The notes beneath the pieces are model-generated. The model saw only the letters and a program-made list of their open reading frames with translations, made no database searches and was not told the DNA's origin. A stretch of 64,000 bases of DNA from contig CM062379.1 in assembly GCA_031310005.1 (NCBI GenBank), positions 6,510,001 to 6,574,000 of the forward strand, written 5' to 3'. The first letter of the stretch is position 1; every line of letters starts with the position of its first letter. Positions 48,416 through 60,000 of the stretch are shown one piece after another. The DNA is from Dactylellina haptotyla. Its lineage: Eukaryota > Ascomycota > Orbiliomycetes > Orbiliales > Orbiliaceae. The position numbers and the translations under genes were made by a program.

Positions 48416-48821
48416 ATGGCAAAAGCGACATTCAACCCGACTTCCGCCGGAAGCCAGCTATTTCTGCTCAGGCTCCTCAAGAATATAGACCTCAAGACAC
48501 GCAAGGTATGTTAAGTTAGACTGGGGCAAAGGATGATTAGGGAAAGATTAACTCTAAATCCTTTTTTGGAAGGTCAATATCGAGGCATTAGCTGCGGAAG
48601 AGGGCATCACCAATTCATCCGCTGTGAAAAAGCTGCACGGTATAAAGGCTGCTCTGATAGACAAACTGGGCGAAATGAACGATGGGAACGAACAGGCCAT
48701 ATCCCCACCAAATACGCCACTAAAGAAGAGGAAGCTCGCAAAAATTGCTTCACCAACTAAGAATAAAAGAGTTAAGCAGGAGGTGGACGAATATTCTGAC
48801 GAGGAAGAGGAGGAGGAGTAG
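48416..48821 (+). CDS. Small Myb-like DNA-binding protein, cluster member E
   Basis: Exons 48416-48505 and 48573-48821 encode 112 residues, with a 67-bp phase-0 intron. Exon 1 reads MAKATFNPTSAGSQLFLLRL and continues LKNIDLKTRK. Exon 2 gives VNIEALAAEEGITNSSAVKK followed by LHGIKAALID. The tail has a proline-directed site (ISPPNTPLKKRK), a basic block (SPTKNKRVKQE) and a Glu-rich end. It has the same length and layout as member D. Acidic and basic tail blocks recur in all five paralogues even where their sequences differ, so they are probably functional. Confidence 0.8.
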
Positions 48822-49367
48822 CCAGTATGCTAGTTGTGGTTTTAGCGCATGGCTGCAACGCCTGGGTCGCAGCTGGGTCACAGGAGAGTAATAGGGAATC
48901 TCGCGGGAAAATCGAAATTATTTGTATGTTACAAGAAGGGCGCCTGTTGAGCCGTGAAATCTGTTCCGTAGCATAATAAGAATGCATATTGAATCTCCTA
49001 CAAAGATAGCAAGAAGAGGCATCTGCAGGCGGCTGAAATGTGTTGCGCTGTGGTGGTGAGACTGGCTGCAAACCAGGGTGAGCCTGCTGTCCGTCGGCAA
49101 GACCACCTCTCCCAAACTCCGTCATACCAAACAAGAACCCTCCCTCGCTCTTGCCGTTCGAGATATCTCCTGCTCCCAGTGCCCGGTCCTCGAACCTCAT
49201 CTCGTCCGCCTCACGACTCTCCGTCTCCCGGCCAGCTTTGACACCGTACGACCCCTTATCCGTCCAAGCCTCGGGATCCGGACCCTTACAGACAGCTAGT
49301 CTCGAGCTATCGCCACCTCGTCGGAACAACCGAAAGCCCACACACACACACACACCTACCTCACACC
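48822..49367. promoter_or_regulatory. Promoter region of the ArfGAP gene
   Basis: This holds the 3' region of member E and the promoter and pyrimidine-rich 5' leader of the ArfGAP gene. A (CA)8 repeat at 49339-49355 lies just before its ATG. The long minus frame 48772-49377 is a shadow of this leader. Confidence 0.55.
49339..49355. repeat. CA microsatellite in the ArfGAP leader
   Basis: Seventeen bases of alternating CA end 12 bases before the ATG at 49368. A CA repeat also directly precedes the start codon of the DUF1752 gene. Confidence 0.9.
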
Positions 49368-51124
49368 ATGTCCGCACGTCGCGGGAACTCGGGAGCAGAC
49401 AAAGCTGCGAAAAACCAAGAGGTCATCAAGCAACTGCTCAAGCTTCCCGGAAACAAGCATTGCGCGGATTGCAAGAAAAATGCGCACCCAAGATGGGCCA
49501 GCTGGAACCTTGGCGTGTTCATTTGTATAAGGTCTGCTACAGCTGGTGATCAACTCGGGGGTACTTTAGTGAGGGTTTAGGCTGACTGATTTTGTATTTT
49601 TAGATGCTCCGGTATACATAGAGGAATGGGCACTCATATCAGCAGAGGTATGTTTTATTTCCACTGGTTTGGTTTAAGCCGAGAGCTGACTGACAAATGC
49701 AATAGTGAAATCTGTGGATCTCGACTCGTGGACCGATGAGCAACTTCAGAGCGTTCTCAGATGGGGGAACTCTAGAGCGAACAAGTATGTGATAATTATT
49801 CATCTTTATATATTGACTACTTATTTATATTTTATAGATACTGGGAAGCTAAGCTTGCTGCTGGACATGTTCCATCTGACTCGTACGAAACATCCCACCC
49901 GAACACGGATATGTTGCACGATCGAGACTAACGGCCTCGGCAGGAAGATAGAGAACTTTATTCGAACAAAGTATGAATCTAAGCGATGGGTTATGGAGGG
50001 CGGGATGCCTGATCCTTCGACCTTGGACGATTCGGACGCTGAGGATACGGTAAGCGGTTCCCTATTTTGATAATAATTGGTTTGTTGCTGACTGGAACCT
50101 TTAGCCGTTGGGAGTAGTGAAAAAGAAACAGGAAGCAGAGGCAGTTAGCTCTCCGCCGCCGCCAGCTAGAAGAGTTCCTGCCCCGAACCTATTCGACGAA
50201 CCGAATGCCGCACCTGAGACGAAGCCCGAGAAGGTACACTCAAAGAGAAATACGGCTGGTCTTGGTACGGAGGGGTCACGAAAACCCCAGGAGAAACCCG
50301 CGGATTCTTTGCTTGGGCTTGACTTCTTCGGTCCCTCGCCTACCACATCACCTGGCCCAGGCGCTGTGGCTTCGAGTCCTCCTAATGCCGCTGGGGGTGG
50401 ATCTACAAGACCGGACCTCAATCGATCGATTCTTTCTTTATATTCGTCGGCACCTAAGCAAGCACCTCGGCATCAACATACGAACTCTGGTGGGTTTGGC
50501 GGGCTTGTATCACCCACAATGCAGTCACCTGTTGGGAACTCGGGAGCGAACGACCTGGCCGGGGCATTTGGCGATCTTAACTTTGGCGCATCGCCTCCCG
50601 CACCTCAAGCTCAACCGGCGGCTCCGGCGAAACCATCACCGTTTGCGAATCTCAATATCGGAATGATGAAGTCGAGCCCTACCACCCAATCTTACAATGG
50701 TAGCAGTGGTGGTGGTGGTGGGAATAATGCATTCGGAAGCTTTGGGAGTTCGACGGCTGCTAGTAAACCAGCGGCTTCTTCGTCTTCTATGGGTGATTTA
50801 TTCGACCTTAACTCCACTCCTTCGTATCAATCGAAGCCTGCAGCCCAACCTCAGCAGCCACCGTCTGCTGGCATGAACTTCGGGAACGCATGGGCGACCT
50901 CGCCGCAAGCCAACAGCAATAACAATGGCGGGTCGGCGGCGGGGTTCAACTGGAGCACTCCTGCAGCTTCGAAGCCACCACAGAAGCCCACCGTTGCGAG
51001 CGACGATGACTTTGGAGCGTTTTCGTCCGGTGGCGGCGGGTTCCCTAGCGGGAACACGAACACTACTAACAATAAACCGGGCGTCAAGTATGATGAAGAT
51101 TTATTCAAGAATGTCTGGGGATAG
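49368..51124 (+). CDS. ArfGAP, SMAP/Age2 type
   Basis: Exons 49368-49531, 49604-49647, 49706-49784, 49838-49882, 49944-50049 and 50105-51124 encode 485 residues. ArfGAPs trigger GTP hydrolysis on Arf GTPases to control vesicle coats at the Golgi and endosomes. The zinc finger uses C32, C35, C53 and C56 (HCADCKKNAHPRWASWNLGV, FICIRCSGIHRGMGTHISR), with the arginine finger at R61. VKSVDLDSWTDEQLQSVLRW and KIENFIRTKYESKRWVMEGG complete the GAP domain (about 15-135). The rest is Pro/Gln/Ala/Asn/Gly-rich and disordered, with a clathrin-box-like LFDL (GDLFDLNS), and ends in DEDLFKNVWG. The domain resembles yeast Age2 and animal SMAP. Introns are 53-72 bp, and the internal exons of 44 and 45 nt are short. 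Confidence 0.94.
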
Positions 51125-51917
51125 GAAACGCTGAGGTGCGGCGGATTTTGGGGGTGTGGATTTCTCGTACAACTTGTTTAATGTGACTAGTGCGATGTTT
51201 TGGACTTGGCTGTTTTGATTGACGGAAAAGTGTAGATATGATCTTTCTTTTCATTGATATCTTCTTTGCTGTGGTTTTACTTTATTTCTTTTGCATACTG
51301 CATATTATGGCAATAGAGCGACATTTTTTATATTTATTTCTGCAGTAGTCTGTTTAATACCGAATGACAGGTCTCTCATTCTATGCGGATCTATTTTAAT
51401 TAGACTTGCACCTGCACTCGTCACTTATCTCTAAAGCATATATAAAAGTATATCATACCACAATCAAGTGTATCGTGTAGTACGCGGTGGGTGATAAGGG
51501 AGGCCCGGCTGAGGTGCCGTGTTTGCGGGTGTTTCAGAGAACCCCGCCAATTGCAATCGCCCAAAGGACGCCTACCAGCGAACTAACGAGCACCTGCATG
51601 CCCACCAACCACCGCTAACTAACCACGGAACTAACCAACTAACCTCACTCTCCCTCATCTGCTGCCACTCACAGCCCTCCGTTGTCCTGTTCCTCGGACG
51701 AAAGCTCTCTCGTTCTCAATCTGCCAGCATTTCCGTCGTAACGGACAGCTACCCCGCAACCTCCACCCCGCGATCTACGCTCCGCTGCCTCACCATTCCC
51801 AGCTCCCTATTTCGTGTTCTAATCGCCGGAGGAGCTTCCCGGCTGCCGAACCAGCTAAAGATCTTGGCTCGTCGTAGCTTGACCCCTGGTTAGTAAATCG
51901 TACCATCCAGCCGGAAA
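51125..51917. promoter_or_regulatory. Intergenic: ArfGAP 3' end and BSD gene promoter
   Basis: The left half is AT-rich, as expected of a 3' end. The right half (51560-51910) is rich in CCAAC, CTCC and CCACT words on the sense strand, typical of a fungal core promoter and leader. No gene is seen. Confidence 0.55.
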
Positions 51918-53382
51918 ATGGATTTCGCATACGACCACATCACGGAGGAGAACCTCCCGCGACACCAGTCCTCCAACGCCGACGACGAACGAGCCCAAAC
52001 CCCAACCCAGGCCTCCACACACCGCCGTCAACAGTCTCTCTCCTCCGAGTTTGATGAAGCCTACAAGACCATCCAGAGCACCGCTTGGGGCGCCCGTTTC
52101 GGAGCTATATTCGAGACGGTGAAGAAACAATCCGAAGTCGTCTACGAGTCTACCAGGACCGAGTACGCTTCACGAAGCGAGCAGGCTCAGAAGGGCTGGA
52201 CCGGCTTGCGGGATGCGGTTGTCACCCGGTCCAGAGCTCTGAGCACCGGTAACGGCCCCGAGGGGATCCCGGAAGGTGAAGAGGAAGGCGAGTCTTCTGC
52301 TACCGGTGAGAAGGCCGGTGAAGCTTCCGCTCAGCAGACCGCCAGCTTGATTGAAAGATTAAGGTTGGAGGCTATGAAGGGTATCACCGAAGTGCAGAAG
52401 GCAGAGGATGCGGCGGATGCGTACTTGGCCAAAGTCGGAGCAAACCTTGGAAGTTTCTTGAGAGACGCGGTTACAATCGCTCCCCCGACGGAAGAAGAGA
52501 AGGCAGCTGCAAAGGCAGCAGAGATGAAGGACGTGCTATTTGAGACTAAGGGGGGAGACGACAGCAAGCGACCGATACAGTATGGCTGCCGAATCTCTTG
52601 ATCTATTCGAAGGCTTTGTTCTTCCGCTAACTCTATTTTTAGCACCACTCGCCTCGATGCTCAACTACATCTGCTCCACTCGAATCTTGACACTTTCAAA
52701 TCCGATCCTCGACAACCAAAGTATGCCGCCGAATGGGTTCCAAGCTTCTCAGCTGAGAAGAGAACCGACCAGATTGCAAAGGACCTCGAACAGTACCCTG
52801 AATTACGAAACTCAATGGAAAAGTTGGTGCCAGCGGAGGTCACTTATGAAGAATTCTGGAAGAGATACTACTTTTTGAGAGGCGAGCTAGATGCCGAGGA
52901 ACAGAAGAGGAAGGAATTGTTGAAGGGTATATGGCCCGCCTATGCTATCTCTAAGCGGGAACCAAATTACTAACCGGAACGTTCTAGTTGCTGCCAAGGA
53001 AGAGGAAGAAGTCGGTTGGGAAGAAGATAGCGATGAGGATGAAGATGAAGAGGACGACGAGGACGACGAAGAGGAAGAAAGCGAGGAGGAAGAGGAGGAA
53101 GAAGAAGTTGAAAAGCCAACCACCGCCGCCGGAAAGGCGATCCCCAAGCCTAAACCATCATCTGATACTCTACGTGGAAAGCCCAAACCACCAGCAGATA
53201 TCATGTCGCAACCAGACAGCGAAGCTAGCTACGACTTGGTCTCCGGAGCTCCATCCAACGCTTCTGGCTCGCCACCAAAGAAGAAGACAGTGGTAAGTAC
53301 TTACATCTGATACTATTATCATCACTATTCATGCTAACTCTATCTGCAGCAGGAAGAGAGCGACGAGGAAGACTGGGAATAA
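51918..53382 (+). CDS. BSD-domain protein, Dos2-like
   Basis: Exons 51918-52579, 52643-52926, 52988-53292 and 53350-53382 encode 427 residues. The N-terminal half is helical (AYKTIQSTAWGARFGAIFET, LIERLRLEAMKGITEVQKAE). The BSD domain lies in exon 2: EWVPSFSAEKRTDQIAKDL, YPELRNSMEKLVPAEVTYEE, FWKRYYFLRGEL, with the diagnostic FW pair. BSD domains occur in TFIIH p62 and in synapse-associated and Dos2-type proteins. The layout fits fungal Dos2-like proteins, whose exact role is poorly defined. A long Asp/Glu tract and Ser/Pro-rich tail follow, and the protein ends ESDEEDWE. The last intron ends in CAGCAG, so two isoforms differing by one Gln are possible. Confidence 0.9.
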
Positions 53383-53859
53383 ATACGAGCTATCACTCTG
53401 CCACAGTGCAACCATCGCATCAAGTAGAAAGGAGTGTACAACAATTGGCAAAACGATATATCAAATTTGGCAGGGTCGGGGATGGAGTTTTCTTTTGTCT
53501 TTTCTCTAATACCGTCTTTTTATTTAAGTCTAGGCGTTGGTCATGTAGTCGCTTTTTAGGCCCCCCTCCCATGATGTACTCTGTAAGCTGAGTCTTGAGT
53601 TTCTGCTTTGGAGCTAGAATTGTTTGCACGAGCTTGCCACCATCGCTTTTTTTGTCTGTTCAAATCTTCCGATCAGATTTTGTCTTGAAAGCACACTCTT
53701 TATAGGATGATGGATGCATGGTTGGATAATTCTCTCTCATCAGTCAATCTATATCGTACAGTATTCCCTATATTAACGCCGAAATGCATCGTGTCCCATA
53801 TATACAAACGTTATCTATCCGGTGTGAGAGGAACTATTTACAATGAGTATCCAATCCAA
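53383..53859. other. Convergent 3' ends of the BSD and PPR genes
   Basis: T-rich sequence with AATA-type words, as expected of two facing 3' untranslated regions. No gene is seen. Confidence 0.6.
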
Positions 53860-56336
53860 CTACTGGTAATCTCTCTCTTTATCCATTCTCTTCTTCTCCT
53901 TTCCCGGCCGGTAGTGTGCGGTGAAATCTGTATCCTTATTCCTTAGGAACCGTTTAGATCTCGGCGCGTCCCCCCTAATCTTCAAGGCATCCACCAACTT
54001 GTTACTTTTCGGCCTGAATGTCATTCCCTCCAGACTGACCTCCCCAGGTCCGAGTGCTTCCTTCTTTTGAAATACCGGCCGGGTCTGCTGCATGTCATTT
54101 GTTCCGAATTTCTGCCATCGCCCGACGGCATCTTTGCTAACCGTCAACTTTGGCATCGGGTGTTCCTTGTCCATCTTTTGCGAAAACCTATGCGAGCTGA
54201 CTTGACTCATAAGAGCTGGTGTCTCGGACTTTCCATTATTATTCTTGTTGAAGTACTCATTGATGTACTTGTGAATCTTGCCTCTCGCGCCGGTGACGTG
54301 GTCCGCGAATTCCTTCTCCGTTTTATCCAACTTGTTTTTATACATTCTGCTCAGAATGGCATCCGACAGGGATACGAGTTCCTGGCAACTCTCGAGATCC
54401 TTGCTAATCTTGTCGATAGACTTGTTAGTAGGATCGATGAGTTTGTGGATATTAAACAACCCCGGGTTAAGTCTCATCCACGCCCGTTTCATAACCTCCA
54501 CATCTTCTGTCACCGTTGCTGTTCTGATGAATGCGATGATGCACTTGGAGGTGACTTCGACTCCATGGTTTTGCATCAAGTCCATAAGCCGGTAAGCATC
54601 GTTGAAGCCTGTGATCTTGTTCGCCCGTCTACAGCCGTTCAGGGCGATGAAGAATAGATTCTGCCCTAAAGCTACATTCTTCTTAATCATTTCTTCAATG
54701 AGGGCGAGACAACCGGCCGAATCGCTCTGCATGGACAAGACCCGCATCCGGTTATTGTAGTTATCGCGGTCTGGTGTGACATTGTAACTGTCGGTGATAA
54801 GATCCCAGTAGTTGCGTGCGGTGTCGTAGGCTCGTAAGGACAGACAAGTCTCGAGGATAAGGGAAAGAGCGTTGTTTCCAAGCGGGGGCTTTTCGATGGG
54901 AATCTGCGAAGTTATCAAAGCCGTAGTGCTATCCGCATGGCCCATGGTAAGCCCCAGCTCCGGTTCCTCCTCGGCTTCTGCAGCGGCTTCCGTCACTGGT
55001 TCGTCGTCCACTCCTGCTCCACCGACTGATTTGAGGGCAGCGTTGATGCTATCATTCAAATTCGTGGTCATGGCTTCTGCATTCTGTGCCTCCTTCTCTT
55101 GATCCACCTCCTTCTTTTTCCCAGAACCTGCAAAATTCTTGATAGGTAACAAAGTCCTCGCCTTCGTTCCGATTCTCGGAATCAATCTTGGAACCCCAAA
55201 GACATCCTGACAAAGACTCAGCACTTCATCCCAATCCTCTGGTTTCGCGCTTCTTAGCAGCAACCTCGCCATAGCACATCCGAGCCCCTCATCCATCGGT
55301 ACGGTACCGTCCTGCCATTTCAATAGCACGTTTTCCCACAGCTCCCTCCCTTCAGTGATAGCGCGATCCGGCGAGCCATCAATGCTATTCCTGATACCGT
55401 TCAACAAGGTTGTATACGTGAGCGCATCGGCCTGTCCTCGACCCCTATCGGGTATTCTCTCCGCAATATCCCACATTGCATCGACATCCTTAGCCTGTGC
55501 GCAGACTTTCAGCACCGCGTTGGTATGTATAATTGATGGTTTAACCGTCGACGATGGCGCCGTCATGGAGTAGAACACCGTCAACGCCTGTCCCAATGCA
55601 CTGGGAGACTTCGCGGCGTTATCGGCCAGTCCATTCAGGATTCGAAGGTAAGTGTACGAATCCGGTTTCGTACCTCTTTTTTTCATCTATACCACCCCCA
55701 AATAACATTAGTAACAACCCTTCTCGGATACGAAGACACTGTAAATTTTAGTAGCGTAAATTAAGAGAAACGAACCTCATTATAAATCTTCATAGCAGCA
55801 GTAATGTTCCCCCTCTTCAACTTCCACTCGATAACATGATTCCACGCAACCACCAAATCCGTCCGTCCGTGCCGACTAGCCAGTTCCCTCAACAGATCAA
55901 CCGCATCATTGTGCTCGCCTTCCGTTCCGTCGAGAGCTTTCAACACTGTCGCCGCAATCTTCGCCGGATCAATCTTCTTCTTCCCATCCCGCACTCTCAT
56001 CTCCTTGCTGTTAAGCAATGCCATCTGTCTTCCTCCTTGTCGGTAGTCGTCGTCTCGGGTCTCCACTGACTCTCGAGTCCGGGAAGCACTCCACCGTCGC
56101 TCTTCGAGAGACTTGCTCCCGCCGCGGGTGAGGAATTTCCCACGTTTATCGGTTGCCGTGGAAGGCGGCGAGGGGAAGACTTTAGTCGGCCGGCGGACTG
56201 AATTTCTGCCACCCCGCGGAGCGGTTGTGAATTGCCGGGCGATGAGCATGTTGAGGGTGGAGGGGTTAGCTACAGGGTAGCCGTGGGAGGCTAGAACTGC
56301 GCCATGGGCTCGGACCAGGCATTGTGGGCAGTGCAT
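53860..56336 (-). CDS. Mitochondrial pentatricopeptide-repeat (PPR) protein
   Basis: Exons 56336-55776 and 55686-53860 encode 795 residues. PPR proteins are helical-repeat RNA-binding proteins of mitochondria. The Arg-rich, acid-poor N-terminus (LIARQFTTAPRGGRNSVRRP) looks like a targeting sequence. Repeat-like units include VVAWNHVIEWKLKRGNITAA then MKIYNEMKKRGTKPDSYTYL, SIIHTNAVLKVCAQAKDVDA, DALTYTTLLNGIRNS and NLFFIALNGCRRANKITGFN. The signature of a helical pair ending in KPDxxTY is clear at the first. The C-terminus is strongly basic. The family is fungal; it may be a mitochondrial rRNA-processing or translation factor, but I cannot name the orthologue. Exon 2 starts with ATG directly after the acceptor, so an isoform without the targeting sequence is conceivable. 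Confidence 0.87.
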
Positions 56337-57052
56337 TTGTGGTTGCTGCCTGCAGAGGCAATTGTATATAATATACAGGCGAAGAATAGGAATTCGAGCT
56401 CTTGCGAAAAGCACTGTTGAATCTACTAGTTGGAGGGGCGACTTGAAGGTTGCGAGAAGAGAAAAAAAAATTATAGCTGCAACACCCAAAAAATGCGTCC
56501 AGGTAAAAATTAAGCGACTTTCTGCGGCAGGGGTTCGCCCGCCAAGCACAGATGCGGCTCTCACTCAAGAATTCTACGCGGAGGACAGCTGCCAAAGCAA
56601 AGGACCTTATCATTCTCTTGTGACGAACACGACAGGAATCTATCTACCCTAAAGTAATCGGATAAAACTGAACGGAGAAGCTAAACACTCGCTGGGAAGG
56701 GAAGGGAGCAGAATTTTGGAGAATAAAAAAGAAACAATCCATAGAAACATTACCGCAAGCAACCATCCATCCAAGATCACCGGAACTACACCGAACATGG
56801 GAGAAATAAACGTGGGAGAGGAGAAAGCGGGGAGCGATACACAGTGATGGTTAATATTGTATCTGTATTTTGTAATAAACTAGGACGTAGAGGGACAAGA
56901 TAAGATTGTGACTAGGGATAATCCAAAGCAAGTAAAAAACAAAACGCCATTGCAATGGGGATTAAGGCACAAAAATTACTATCATTAAAGCCTACAAAGC
57001 AGGCAGTAGCGAGAAAACAGAGGGATCATGGTGAGGAGGGGCATAAAGGTGT
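56337..57052. promoter_or_regulatory. PPR gene promoter and UFD4 3' region
   Basis: The left part is the upstream region of the minus PPR gene; the right part holds the 3' untranslated region of the minus HECT ligase gene. The A-rich plus strand around 56700-56960 agrees with the latter. No gene is seen. Confidence 0.55.
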
Positions 57053-60000
57053 TTAAGAGAGATGGAAAGCACCGGATCCTTCATGGACAGCGGTGTGGAG
57101 ACGTTGCTTGAGAACATGGGCGGAGGTGTAGTCTGGAAGCTTGAGGTAGTTGACGCAAGTCATGACACTTGGCAGGTAGTCGTCAGACACCAATGGTGCC
57201 TCACTTGGCTTGCAGACAACAGTGAACATTGGTGTGAGATTCTTGAAACCTAAGAGCGTAATGTATTAGTAATTATTCGCATATTTTATCTTCGGATTGG
57301 TACATACCTCCAATTGGAAGCTTCGGACTGCCGGTAACAAATTGAAGGAACTCTCGCCGTTCCTGAGGGGTGTATTCGCTCATGACTTGAAGGAGATTGC
57401 GAACAGACTTGCTGTCCATGTTGAAGCCATGATCTGCTTTGATAGAATCCATGAGGGCTTTAAAATATAGTTAGTGGAAGAAACTCGATTACAATGTATA
57501 TGGTTGACTTACTTTCAAGAGACCAATCTTCATTAACCCGTCCAAACATCATAACCAATTCGTCAGGAGTAAAAGCTTTGAGCGCAGCGTAAGGGAAAAC
57601 TTGTGAGAAACCGGCCCTGAAGGCATCTACCTGTCGTTGAACGCCGCTTCCAAGTGTGAGATCGATGACCTTCTCAACGTAATCTCCTACGTTGTTGATA
57701 GTTACTGCCTTATTCGCGCCATCCTTGACAAGTTCAATATGAGGATATCCAGGAAGCGTGAAATCCAAAGCCAAATCGTCGACAAGAACACCGTCCATAC
57801 GAACTTCAGAGAGCATCTTATTTTTCTCGGATGACGGCAGACCCTTCATTTCGTCAATGACACTCTTGGCAACGGCGAATTTTCGGAGAAGGCTCAAAGA
57901 CTGAGCGAGAGTCTTGTCGACTGTCTTCACAGCTCCAAAGGAAGGAGCGACGGCTTCTGCATCTTCGCCACCTCTGAAAAAGTTGGAGTTGAAGGAAATG
58001 TCGATGAGTCGGGAATCAAGCATGGCACGTGCGACGAACTTTCCAAGAATCTTGAACCTTTGGAGAACCTTCTTTCCGCCTTCAGTTTCGGCGAATTTGG
58101 CATCCATAGGTGCAGGGAACAATCCTTGAGCTCCGAAAGTGTACTCCTTCTCAGAAAAGGCATCGCTGTCCCGCCACATATTCTGGTTCTTTCTGGCAAA
58201 CTCACGAGAAACGCTAGAGTAGAATTCAAGAGTTGGGCCCAAACCGGTTCCAACTTCCTCAAAGTATTCAACTTCCAAGACGCTTGGTGAGGCACCATAA
58301 AGTTCCATCACTTTGACAGCGGAGTCGAAGATCCTGTTTCTGGAGATCCTCACTTTCTGTCTCTGGAGACGGCCGAGGAACGGTCGGTTGTCGTCTCGTC
58401 TATCGCCTCTTCCTTCGTTCGCGGTAGCGCTTTGCCATCTATTCATAGACCTAGAGTAGCCAAAAGAGGTGGATTGCAAGAATAGGAATCGCGTTTCGAA
58501 GGGGAACAGGAATGGATAGTAACGTGCAAGATCTTCACTCCAGGATGGGAGGCAGGAACTCGCCACAATGAGTGGCTCCTCCAGCTGTCGGTTTAATTTA
58601 GCAGTCAATTTAGTGTTTACGAACTGGCTATTTGCGGGGGGGTGGCGTGGCTTCGTGGTCTCGAACTCGCCAGAAAATACATCATCGATGTTCGAGTTGA
58701 GGGAGTGGAGGATACTAAGTAAGTGAAGAATAGAAGAAGTGACCCTGTTCTTTTCTACGGAGAGTGGGATACCGGAAGCTGACTGTGAAGTTTCCGTTGT
58801 AGGCGATAAGGATGGCTCAGCGGGTGCTTGGCCAGGGGCTCTCCGGAACTTGATTGTATATGTAGAAGACCACACAGATCGGTGATGTTCACCTTCCTCT
58901 GGTTTATTGGCTTGGTGGACGGCCCCATAAATGGTGGTATCGTTGGAAAGAACTCGGTCTCCAATACTAAACTCAATGTGCCAATCGGTTGGCGTTCCGG
59001 CAGCAGCAGCATACGAGATAGGGCGAGAGTTAGCCAGGGAAGGATGTGGCAGACCACCGACCGGGGTTCCAGCACCTCTGTCTCTGCTAGGGGTTCCGAT
59101 TGGGGTAGCGATTCTGGTGCCATCCTCTTTTCTTGCTGTAACTTTGCCGCCCGCGAGTTCCATGTTGACAGCACCAGGCTCGGGTGCGGGGGAATCTGTC
59201 ATCTCTTGGTCGAGGTCCTCCAACAGCGCATTCATTTCCTCGAGTTCTTCTTGTTCGCTCATTTGTCTCTCATCCATGCATTCGAGTTGTTCCTCCGCAG
59301 CCAATGCATCACGTGTTGCCTTGGGCAGTTTTTCTCTCCTCGTGGGCGTTTTAAGGGCATCACCAGAACTTTCCGCTTGCGGGGTCTCCTCTGTCTTTCT
59401 TGCTCGTGAAGATCGTGTAGACTTCTTGGTTCGGCTAGGGGGTGTAGATGGCTGGCCAGTTTCGGAGAAACCAGGAGTCCCTGAGCCCGACGCTGGTCCA
59501 GATGCAGCGGCAGCAGCAGCGGCGAAAGCTGCAAGGGCATTGGAAAGATGGCCACCACGTTCAGCCCGAGAACCCCTAGGTTGTTCCGAGAGCGCTATTC
59601 TGGGACGAAGATAGTCGTCAAGGGCTTTGAATGTAGCGATGGCGTGGATAGAAACCATGATATTTCTGTACGGTTTCGGAATCTCGGAATTTTCGTCAGC
59701 GACGAGTTTGAGACGCAACTGCTTAGCAAGCATCGAAGCAGGGCTCCTGCTACCGTCGTAGGCGTTATGGTGAACTGTGTTGACCTCAAAATGTTCGCTT
59801 CGGCTGAGAAGCTCTTGAAGTTTGGCCACAAGAACGGAGAACGGGGAGCTACCATCCTTAGGATCCGTTTGGCCCATAAAGGCTTCAAGGAATTCTCGTC
59901 TGGTAGCACTCTTGCGACCTCCGTCCTCGCCCGTCAAAACTTTAAGCATTCCTTCCACCAACTTAGAATGGGATAACTCGAAGCTGGATATGGACGTGAG

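Noticed and set aside
48772-49377. Minus frame of 201 codons
   Set aside because: It is antisense to the end of member E and the ArfGAP leader; no domain.
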